Source: Diphasiastrum complanatum (lineage: Eukaryota; Streptophyta; Lycopodiopsida; Lycopodiales; Lycopodiaceae). Taken from it: 62,000 nucleotides of DNA. Both the position numbers and the translations under genes were made by a program. The DNA is taken from positions 13,477,838 to 13,539,837 of the forward strand of contig CM055102.1 of the NCBI GenBank assembly GCA_029204225.1, in the 5' to 3' direction. Below, piece by piece: positions 24,884-36,800 of the stretch. Positions within the stretch are counted from its first letter, which is position 1; each line of letters starts with the position of its first letter. Under the pieces are notes generated by a model that did not search any database, was not told the origin of the DNA, and was given only the letters and a program-made list of their open reading frames with translations.

Positions 24884-27800
24884 AGCAATCTGGAGCACAC
24901 ATGTAGCGCAATCTGATTGCACACCCGATTCCTAAAGCACACCTAGAAGCGCAATTTGGAGCAGAGCTGAAGCACACCCGGAGCGCAATCTGGAGCTGTT
25001 AGAGATGCTGGAAGAGCATGTAAGATGCTCGATTGAGTGGAACAAGGAGGTTACTGAAAGCACTGGGTCTGCATCTGTACCTGCAAAGCCTGCTGCTTTG
25101 AAGACTACAGGGTCTTTTGAACGGCAGGAGCACACTGCACCTGATGGAAGAAGATATTCAGGGGTTTGAAGGCCAAGCTGGAATTGTCATCTTCGGGAAG
25201 ATAATACGAAATTGTGGACAGAGGTAGACACGCTGAGACGAGCTCCTTGCACAGCCGATTCTCGCTACACCGGAATCGCCTACCAAAATCAAGGAGCTGG
25301 AAACTAAGATCGAACCACAAAAGGAGCAGGCCATGTCTTGGGCATCCGTGCTTAAACAAGGAATTAAGTCTACCGCATCCATTTCCTCGGTCATCTCAGC
25401 TACTCTTATGGAAGAAAGGCTATGTGAAAGCAAAGCTTTCAACATTAACTCAAAATGCTATAGAGGAGGCAAAACGCTTTCTTGACACCACATTCGACCA
25501 CCATAGTGAAGGGGTGGATTCGGCCTGGGGCACGGAAAAAGACAATACCACCTTGATTATTGCTGCAGAAACAGTCTCAACTGTTTTGAAAATGAGTAGA
25601 AGCAAGATCATACTTCTCGGATCTAAGTTTTACTTCAGCCGCCAGCCGTAGGGATGCCTTGAGGCAAAGAGCCAAACTGAAGAGCACCCAAATTTTCATG
25701 GACGACAACCTTACATACAAGTGGCAGAAAGATGTCAAGCTTTCCAGGACGCCAAGACATCAGGACGGAGGGTGATTTACCGAGATGGCCAAATTCGTTA
25801 CCTTGACAGTACTCCTAGCGGCTCTCGCCAATTAGGAAATTGGGGCCCCCGGGCACAGGTGCATCTCGGGGCCGCATCCCGGGGCCCCGTTCACACCGGT
25901 TACATGTTGGAGTTTGGAATTGTAACGGTATACACTCATCTTTCACTGCTGGAGACCTTATCAATTTCATTACAGGGAGAGACATCCTATTCTTTATGGA
26001 GGCACATGAGAGCCAGGTTAGAGGACTGCCTACATTTTCAGGATATAGATGGGACTCCGTATATAGGTCAGAGATGAGAGCCATGAGTGGCACAGGTTCA
26101 GGTGGAGTTGCATGCTTCTATCGAGAGACATTACATCTAGTTATGGAGTTCATCACACATGATGAACATGCACGTTATATCTTGGTTCGCCTTTCAGGAT
26201 GTGACATTGGCTTAGACAGGGATCTCTTCATTGCACCTTGCTACTTCCCCCTAGATTCCTCTTCCTTTGTGGAGGGCATTGGTTCTCCATATGCTGATTT
26301 GTCTGCAGACACTTTAGGTTTGCCGATCAAGGGTATGTTCTTCTCACTGGCGACTTTAATACTTGAACCATGGTGCGACAGGTTGACTTTCATGATGCTC
26401 TTGGTCAGTTACGTATCCAGGCCATTGATTGTGATGATATGGGAATTACCAGGATTTCAGCCGATTCATATGGACCTATCATTGGATATGGAGAGTATTT
26501 GTTACAACTTGGTGAAGCCCATGAGTTAGCCATCTATAATGGCCTAGCTTGTTGGCCTGATTCGAGTAGCTACATGTGCCATCCCCACAGTGACAAACAC
26601 AGTGTCGTCGACTACCTCTTGGGGTCACCATCCCTTATCCCATTGATATCACACTTCCAGATTCTCCCCACCACTCTCTTTGACCACTCTTTCATGTCTT
26701 TTCATCTTGTTTCTATACTATCCCGACCACCTCCCTCTCACTCCTTCATTAATCGTGCATCCAAATATACTTTCACATACACACACATATATCCAGAAAT
26801 GCGAAGAGGCCCTTATTTCTTTACTAAGCCACTTTCCCCATGATAGCCTGTTGGAAACACAAGCTGACTTTCTCACATCACTCCATTCGGCTGCTTCATT
26901 TTCCTTCCCTTCAAAACCTTATCGACGTCCTTCTAGCTCCTTTTGTCCCATTCAACCTCTTGGGTTTGATGATGAGTGTTATGTACTTATATTCCTGCCT
27001 GAGTGTGAACATGTCAGACTTGTAAATTTGTAAATATTGGTGTTTTGTAAAAATGTAAATATCAGGTTTCTGGTAACTTGTTGTCTCGCTTTTTTATGGT
27101 ATAGGGTACTGGGTCTTAATTTAGAGGCTGTTGGACTGACCTCCTAAAAAGTAGGAGAGTTGACCGGTCAACGGGACACGTGTCATATGCTCATTGGGAC
27201 ACTTGGTCCAGTGCACAAGTGACACGGGTCTGACGGTCCTCCTACTTGCTTGCCAATGTGTTAGGGTACTGCCAAGTGGCAAGTGTCGATTGTGCGTGGG
27301 GTTCGCCATGTGTCGACGTTAAGAAAGGGTCAGGGTTAAGTGGGTGCTTGAGGATTGTGTATAAGTGAGCCTAGAGAGAGGCATTCCTCATCATAATCTA
27401 TGCAGCAAGTGGCTGGGAGGAGACTTAGCAGCAGTGCTCTTATTTGTTTATATGGATAGTTTGCCATGTACTTTGAGGAGAAATCAATAAAGCTGGGAAA
27501 AGAAATCAACAACAAAGATATGGGGTTGTCTTGGTTAAGTTTTTGGATGGCGAGGTAAGGAGATTTGTGCCTCAAAAATAGGGGTAAGTCTTTGTCAGAC
27601 TATTTGTGTTAATTCATGGTGATATCCCATCAATCAGATATTTCTTAAGCTGTAGAATCGAAAAATTAATAAAATGATTTGTATTATATCTACATCAACT
27701 GCATCAAAAAACAATTCAAAACATGTTATGACACAATGAAAAATAAGCAAGCTAATGGAATTGGTACAGCTGAGATTATGTATCTTGTATGATGACAATG

Positions 27801-29314
27801 TTAATATCCTCTGAAGTTATAGCCTTGTTAGTTTCATCTTCATCACGATTTTTGCATGCATACACTCTTAATCTGTTGTCTTGGCTCGTTTACAAAGCTC
27901 ATAGTACTGGTTTTGTTGCAATGTCATGCTTAGGATGGATTTACCCCAAAACGTTACTTTTCAATAGATCGTGTGTTTCGAAATGAGGCAGTTGACAGGA
28001 CACATCTTGCTGAGTTTCATCAAATTGAAGGTTTGTTTCTGATTGGTCTTCTTTTACCAGCTGGTTTTCTCTTCGTTTTATTTCTGGACTATATGTGATA
28101 TGAGGATGAATTTTTGTCAACTATAAATTTTTGCACATTTTAAATAAAAGTTCTGAATACCTGTGCAATTTTCTTATTGATGCTTCATTTTCTAAGAAAT
28201 TGAGTGGTCATTTGATGTAGAATTTTGCAAGTCATTTGAATCAACGGGCTATCTTTGGAACTCCAGATTTGCATATTATGCCTGACTGGCAAAGATGTGG
28301 CGCCATGTGTCTCTTAGCATGAGTTTTTAGAGTCATAACAGATAGTTAGCAGGTTTTGGATGAATGAATGCTTGGGTTTAAAAAGAAGTGCTTCTTGGCT
28401 TTTTCTCAGAATCAATTACGGTTAAGTTTGACATGAAACTCACAAGACATACGATTGCATTCATTTACCATCCTGACAGCCTTTCTTTCATTTACCTTAG
28501 CTGGTACGAAATTCAGACTCCAGAGATTGTTTCTATTAAATGAGATGTAAATCAACAATTAGCCTTCATGACAAAGGCAAAGGCAAAGAGCTCGGGGTGG
28601 CATTGACAGGTTGCAGCTATGGACATCTCACTTTTGCAAGGCTGTGTATCATGGTATATAGACCATAGCATTTGGAACGATTGGTAGGGAACGTGCAAAA
28701 GTCCCCACTTTATTTAAGGGACACAAATCTTAGCAAACGATAGGGGCTCTTAGTGAATATTACTACAATTGATTCACTTAAAAGAAAAGCTTAAGACAAA
28801 CATGGTGTGAGTAGGACTACTCACCATGTATCTGTCAGTAAAAGAGTTCAACCCTTAATTTTTCTCTAGTACAACAATGCACGATTGACTGCACACCGGC
28901 TACAGGTGACGGCTGTGATGTAGAATCTCGGCGCTCTGCCGTACCTGTAACAATAATGATGCACGATGCAAATGTTTAAAGTTTAAACTTTAATGGATTA
29001 TTATGGTCGAAAAACTCAGACAGGTCACAGGTGACATGAGACACAGTCACAGATGTTAAAAATCACTAATTAATAATTAGTAATGAAATTCTAGATTGAA
29101 CTTTGAAGTTTTAGGCTTTGGCTTTAGATCAAACAAGAATTACATGTAGAGAAAGTGAGGTTGGATTGAGAGAGAGTTTACAACAAATATGTTCAATTGT
29201 GGTGCAACATCAAGTAGCAATCAACAGATTAGGTGAGGAAGGAGGGGAGCGTGGAAGATGTGGTGAGTGTCTTTTGAGAAGAAGAAGCTATATTATGTCT
29301 TTTCCATGCCAAAG

Positions 29315-29380
<66 letters not shown>

Positions 29381-30960
29381 AAGAAAGAAAGAAAAGAAAG
29401 CTTCATTAATGTCTTTTCCATGCCAAAAAAGTACATGTCAAGTGTGTGGTAACCATGGGAGCGTATAAAACGTCTCCAATATGTAATAAAGAAAAACATC
29501 TAGTACAAACTAAATAGACACGTATGCGGTGTGTGTGCATACTGATCATATGTATCTGTGTCAAGATGTCAAGACTGTGAAGCCTGTGCTGCTGCTGCTG
29601 TACTGATACTATAAAAAGATGTAATGTGAGCCACAACATGAGAAAGCGCTGGAGCTTGCTGGCGTCGTCTGTGGGCATGAGCGTGTGTAGTAGTGGCACG
29701 CCTCTGTGTATGATGTCTGGTGATCCTGGTAGTAACGTGATGGTGGGAAGTACACTGTCTCCGATCTCTATGAGCATGTGAGCGGCTATCATCCTCGTCG
29801 TTGTCGTAATCCTCCTCCGGCACTAGATCACGTGATCTCCGCCTAGTAAAGAATGAAGTGATCAATGGCTGTGAGGTAGAATGCTGTGGTGTCCTGTATA
29901 AATCTCTCCGTAGTATGAACATCTCACGTATCATCAGAGCGACACATTGTGGGTCCTCATAGGCCACGAGAGAGTGTAGAGTGGTAGGCATGTCTCGAAA
30001 CAGGCAGTGATACCGCCCTCTGATCTCATAGTATACATGGCATTGGAAGATAAAGTGCTCCTTAGACTCCACCTCACCTAGAGAGCATAACTGGCAAATC
30101 CGCTCCTCTCTGGGAATACCATGAAATCTCCCAGTCTCAATAGCTAGCTGATGAGAAGACACCCTAAGCTGTCCCAGTGTGAATCTGAAGCAATGTGATA
30201 GTCCCGAATCCAAGTAGCATGGCATAATCGGGGCCCCTGATGTATCCAACTCCAAGAAATGGGTCTGGTAAAAAGCTGGCTTAACCCGTAACTGATTATG
30301 CCAAGTCTGCTCTAGGTATGTGTGATAGAGGAATCGTCTGATATACTGGTGGATGCCTGAGGGTAGCTCTGTGATGGAGATACCAAATGAATCAAGTAGG
30401 AGGTGAGATGCCTGAGAGAACCATGATAACTTGTAGCCCTGATCATGAAGATGCTGTGAAGAGAGTAGTGCAACCTGTGTGTATCATCTGTCTATCTTTG
30501 GTAACGCCTGTATTCCCTGTATATAAGTGATGAGTTGAAGAGCTGTCTCGATCTGTAAAGGTGGAACTGCAAATTCAGCCAAGAGAATTTCATGTGGAAC
30601 AAAAGGTTTCGCTCGAATCAGCCAGGCTAGCATGGTGGTCTGTAATTGTGAAAGACTGGCTTAATATGAGGAGGGGAGACCTGTACACCATGTCTTTGCC
30701 GCATATAGAGCCGTGGGGGTGACAATGGTATCAAAGAGGCGACACTTACTGCGAGCATCCTAGATGGACTTCCGGAAACAAAATTGCTCTAGTTGAACAA
30801 GGGAGGCATGCCCCTGCCCCAGTTGAGTGGTGGCGGCCTGTCTCATGCTAAAAATAGGACCTGAGAAAAGGATCCCCAGGTATGTGTAGGAAGGGACCAC
30901 CTCTAAAACCTATCCACCCAAAGTAAGCTCCTGTCGGTGCATGAATGCTCGTGAAGTGTT

Positions 30961-31057
<97 letters not shown>

Positions 31058-33822
31058 TATTATGTCTTTTCCATGCCAAAAGGCATATAAGACTAAAAAG
31101 TACATGTCAAGTGTGTGGTAACCATGGGAGCGTATAAAACGTCTCCAATATGTAATAAAGAAAAACATCTAGTACAAACTAAAATAAGACACGTATGCGG
31201 TGTGTGTGTATACTGATCATACGTATCTATGTCAAGATGTCAAGACTGTGAAGCCTGTGCTGTTGCTGTTGTTGTGCTAATACTATGAAAAGATGTAATG
31301 CGAGCCACAACATGAGAAAGTGCTGGAGCCTGCTGGCGTCGTCTGTGGCCATGAGCATGTGTAGCAGTGGCACGTCTCTGTGTATGATGTCTGGTGATCC
31401 TGGTAGTAACGTGATGGTGGGAAGTACACTGTCTCCGGTCTCTATGAGCATGTGAGTGGCTATCAGCCTTGTCATCGTCGTAATCCTCCTCTGGCACTAG
31501 ATCACGCGATCTCCGCCTAGTAAAGAATGAAGTGATCAATGGTTGTGAGGTAGAATGCTGTGGTGTCCCGTATAAATCTCTCCGTAGTATGAACATCTCA
31601 CGTATAATCAGAGCGACACATCGTGGGTCCTCATAGGCCACGAGAGAGCGTAGAGTGGTAGGCATGTCTCGAAATAGGCAGTGATACCGCCCACTGATCT
31701 CATAATATACAGGGCATTAGAAGATAAAGTGCTCCTTAGACTCCACCTCACCTAGAGAGCATAACTAGCAAATCCTTTCCTCTCTGGGAATACCATGAAA
31801 TCTCCCAGTCTCAATAGCTAGCTGATGAGAAGACACCCTAAGTTGTCCCAGTGTGAATCTGAGGCAATGTGATAGTCCCGAATCCAAGTAGCGTGGCATA
31901 ACCGGGGCCCTTGATGTATCCAGCTCCAAGAAATGGGTATGGGAGAAAGCTGGCTTAACCCCTAACTAATTATGCCAAGTCTGCTCTAGGTATGTGTGAT
32001 AGAGGAATTGTTTGATATATTGGTGGGTGTAGGAAATCAAAGTGCCAAGATCCTTCTAACATTCAATCTCCATATACAAGAAGAAGAAGAACAAGAAGAG
32101 AGAGAGGGTTAGGCGCCCTCAAGGAGAGAGAAAGTAGTAGCAATGCTTGAAAGGGAATGAATTACAAATGAATAATGAGTACACATAAATAGGCCTTCCA
32201 AGGGCCTAGACTCTTCCAAACCCTAAGTTCTAGAACCTACTAATTATAGGGCACCCCCAAAAGTCAAGATAGGGCCCCTTAACATAATTAGACTTTACTT
32301 GGACCCACGAGTTATTACTAGACCAAAATTGGGTCCAACTTAGCTAAAACTGACATAACATGGTCTAAATAATAAACCTAACCCATGGTTACACAAGTCT
32401 CGACCTTTTGGGTCAAAGTAACCTATGGGAAACTAACATTATCATTTATTATTTCTAACACCCTCCTTAAATGATAATGTAAAAAACATAATATGACATG
32501 AAGTAGAATGGAAAAATTGCAATACGAAGTGCGGCACCATCAAGTCCAAGAGTGAAGACAAGCATGCTCCATCCAAAGTACGTAACCAAAAAACCAGCCA
32601 CAAGCCGAAATATGGATTTGCAATCCATCAATGGTTTCCACATGATTCCATAAATCTTTTTACCACAAGAAACATAAAGAAGAGTATGATACTCTTTTAC
32701 CATCACATCCTCCCGAATCTTACTATCAATGATCTGCTCACCAACACTAGGCAAGGCAACACCGTCATCATAAGAAGTAAGCATCAAAACAGGAAAATCA
32801 GCATAAGGTGCTGATTTTGGTGAGGCATGTGTGTTTCCTCCAAGGTAAAAAGATGCTTTGCTATCCCGCAAAGACTCGGACAGCCAACAAGAGGCTGTAG
32901 CAGGTTGTCCAATAGCCACAAAATCACCAACACTTTGTTGTCCAAAGTGTTCTAAATGTGGACCTTGCTGTCCAAAAACCTTCCGCAGGCCGTTCCCGAT
33001 GCATAATAGGATGCTCACGATGTAACATAGGCTGAAAATGATCAATAAACCATGGCTGAATCTGCTGTCCACCATCTTCAAGAAAAAAACCAGCAGCTTG
33101 CCACTTTGAACACCCAAAAAATCCAGCAGCACGCGCAAGATATTTTGTTGGAAGTTTCGTCTGAAGGCGGTAGTACATGTTCTGCAATCCGTTGCTTAAG
33201 ATATACATTTTTTTGCTTAAGCTGCTCCACCCGCTCTTTGACACCCACGAGATCCATAACCAACTTGCTATTCGCCATTTCAAAAAGTGTAGTTGTTTCT
33301 TAAGGCTGAGGATTTCGTTTTGGATGAAACTGATATTGTAGGCATAAAGACTCTCAATAGGCTTGGAAGGAGTGTAATCGACTGTGGCTTGCTGATTTGC
33401 AGGCGTTTCTGTGACAGCAAGTATAGCGTCGGTGAAAATGGAGCCTTCAAGTGCAGCCAGCGGTGATGGGAGTTCCTTCATTGCTGTAGGTGAAATAACA
33501 TCCCCCTCCATCGTAGATGGTGGGGGAGGAGAAGAAATGGATAGAGGGGGGGGTGTAGGGGCACCCCCCTTTTTCTTAGGTGCCATGTGGAAAGGCAGGA
33601 TGTAGAAAGGGCAGGATCAGCAATTAGCGATGGGCCAGCAGGGCAGCACTGGGTCAGAAGACCATCGGGCCAGTCAGCGCGCCTGCAGTCAGCGCCAGAG
33701 ATCAGGGCAAATGGGCCAGCAGGGATCAGTCAGATCACGCCATCATCGGGTCAGCAGGGGTCAGCGGGGATCAGCGCCAGTCGTGCGCTAGGAATCAGTG
33801 CCAGGGCATAGGACAGCACCAG

Positions 33823-33896
<74 letters not shown>

Positions 33897-36800
33897 CTTT
33901 CTATAGTTCAATTGACTTTAGGGTTTCTTAAGGGTTTTGGGAGAAAAAATAGAGATATAGTGAGAGAATGTATGACATTGCGTATTGGGATCTAGGAGTA
34001 ATGCTATATGATTTTCAGTGTTCATCTTACCTATAGTTGACACGATTTTATCGGTTATTACGCTTATGCATTGTAGATCAAGCAATTAGATACCATTGGT
34101 GGTAGCCTATTAAGTGGATGTGTTTTTTCCCTAATTATTTCAATAATATTTCTATTGACAGAACTTGTTTTTCACCTGAATTTAAGCATTTCAATTATGA
34201 TAGATATACAAATTGCAAATCACGATTACAATTGGTGGTTACATTGCCTTGAAAATAAACCTATATATTTTTGAGTTTTAATTTGGTGTTTAATATTGTC
34301 ACATGCTTGCTTAACATAACAATATAGTTGCCTTATTTTCATAAAAGTTGAAAGTTGAAGCACGTGTCCTCTATAGCTAGCATTGTAATTCGTTAAATAT
34401 GTGATGATGTACATCTTTTACTTCTTGTGCACACAAAAAGGTCAAAATGTATGTGCACAAGGTCAAAATTTTTCACATAGAAATTTGTGCAAACATGCTT
34501 CTTATTGTACTAAAAAGTGCTAGTGAATTTATTTTTGTTGTATGTATATTTAGTTTTAGTGATTCTTTCCATGAACTTGAGGTTGGACTTGGCAAATCTA
34601 GCTAGTCTTTTTGGTGTTTGATTCAAAGAATATAATCTTTCATGGACGATTTATGTGATGTGTTTCCACCAGAATATTATTCAAATTTTTATACACTAGT
34701 GCTAGTAAAGCTGGCTTGCTTTTTATTAAATATCCACTATTAGCATGGTTTTCTATGATTGTCTTTTAGGCTCAATGTGCTGTACCATAGTTATGGCTTA
34801 TGGCTTTTGCTATATGATGTGGGCTTGTTTGTATTTTTCTGGGAATGTGTTTTTGATTGCCAGAAGCTAACATTCAGTTAACTTGTATGTATTTTTCCAG
34901 GTGTTGTTTGCGATAGAGGGCTTACATTAGGTGACCTAATAGGTGTTCTAAATGAATTCTTCTCTCGATTAGGTACGATTGCAACTATGCACTTTCATGG
35001 TTTTCTCATTGTCAAGTTATGCTGGCTTTTTTCTCAAAAACTTCATATTGCTTCAAGAATTCGTGTGAACTTGAAGTCTTGAATATATATAGCTATTCAT
35101 AGATTAGCCTCGGTATTTTGATGATCTGGGTTACTCGATGGCTTTGCATAATATTGCATGCCTTACCCATTTGACACAGGAAATTTTAGTTGATCACCCT
35201 TTGTAACAAATTGATCTGGTTCTACGCAATGAGAAACATGGTTGTATTGTGCTGTAGGGTTTATGTAACTTGTGTTAGAGTCGTGCATGCCTGGTCAATC
35301 CTACAAATACTGAGTGACTAATTTCTAAAGGTTTTACTATTTAAAAATATCTTCTATGTGCTGACCTCGATAGTATCTATTAGGGCTCTTCTACCCTTGA
35401 CGAACTTGGGGAAAAGTGGTATGTTATCGATTTTACACCTTGAAATTTAAGACAAAAATCCTACAAGAGACTAATACTTATGTGCTATGTATTATGGGTA
35501 AAGAAGCACAAAGGTGCCTTGCATGCTTTTGTGGAGACTCATCCTTGGATAGGGAGCGTGTATAGAGTTACGAATAGAGCCATAGCTGATCTAGAGCTAA
35601 GCTATGAACGCATCACATAAGCAAGACTTAAGCTATGAAAGCAGCACATAAGCAAGACTTAACCCTAGAAAGCAGGAAAGAGAGAGATTAAGGAGGCTAA
35701 AGAGAGAGATCAATATCATCAGCTGAATAACAATATCATCAGCTGAATAACAAATGACACAGTTTCCCTACTTATAGCCAAGAGGAAGCCCTAAAAGGAA
35801 GCTTCCGGTGGCTAGGGCCCAACTGGGAGGGAAAATAGTGCGCCCTCCAAGAAGGCCCCCACTCTCCAGTAATATGTCCAAATGGCCTAATAATGAATAA
35901 TAAGGCCAAAGGCCAACCATATAGTCTAAGTGTCACTAATGAATAAAGAAGGGCCCAAGGCCTGCTTATGCATAAAGTAAAGTAAATGTAAATGGACGCG
36001 GCGAATGTAATGAGCCGAGTCCATAAGATGTAGAGGAATCAACAAGTGCAGCAAGAGCACGAGCCTGATCTGGTGTATGATAAAAGACATTAATAGGCTC
36101 CCATGTGGCCTCCTCAATAGGACGACCATCCCACTACTGGACCAAAAACTGAATCTGCCGGTGACGTCGACTATGGTATAGACGAACCTGTAATATAGCA
36201 GCAGGTAAAAATGGAAATAACTCAGGAGCAGTAGGAAACTCAGCATCACAAGGAGCGTCATCCTCAATAGCAGCACGTAAGAAACTGACATGGAATACAT
36301 CATTTGCGCGTGTGGAAGCAGGAAGTTGTAAGCGATATGTAATTGGACTAAGAACCTCCAAAATGCGATAAGGCCCATAATAACGTGGTGCAAGCTTCTC
36401 AGTAGAAGCATGGCCCGGGACAAAATGATGACATGCAAACCGTAGGCGTAGATAAACCATATCTCCAAGCTGAAACTCAACATGGCGGTGGTGACGATCA
36501 ACTGAGGTCTGATAACGCTGCTGAACATGATGTAAATGAGAACTGGCCCGGGTAATAAGCTCTCGAGCACCTGATAGAAAAGATGCAAGTGTGACAGGTG
36601 TATCCTCAGGAGGGAGAGGAATGCCAGGTAGAAGAGGTGCATAGCCATGAGATAATAAAAATGGTGAGACACCTGTGCTGGTACTAGCAGAGCTATTATA
36701 GCTATACTCTGCTAAACATAAATGCTGATCCCAATCCTTCCCTGAAGGAGTAACAAAATGGCGTAAATAATCCTCAAGGATCCTGCTAAGGACCTCAGAC

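Larger units (their letters stand above)
24881..27035 (+). mobile_element. LINE copy 3: leader, ORF1 and endonuclease part of ORF2, 3' truncated
   Basis: This copy begins right after the CT tail of copy 2 with a leader made of repeated GCAATCTGGAGCACACC-like words (24881-25000). Decayed ORF1 (about 25214-25830) and the ORF2 endonuclease follow. The element stops near 27035, before any reverse transcriptase. Losing the 3' part is the reverse of usual LINE truncation and points to later deletion or recombination. Confidence 0.7.

Noticed and set aside
29118-29468. Arg/Glu-rich frames across the GA repeats (also at 9.0-9.4, 23.1-23.4, 30.9-31.2 and 44.3-44.7 kb)
   Set aside because: These are microsatellite translations (RERERE or SLSLSL) with no independent coding evidence.
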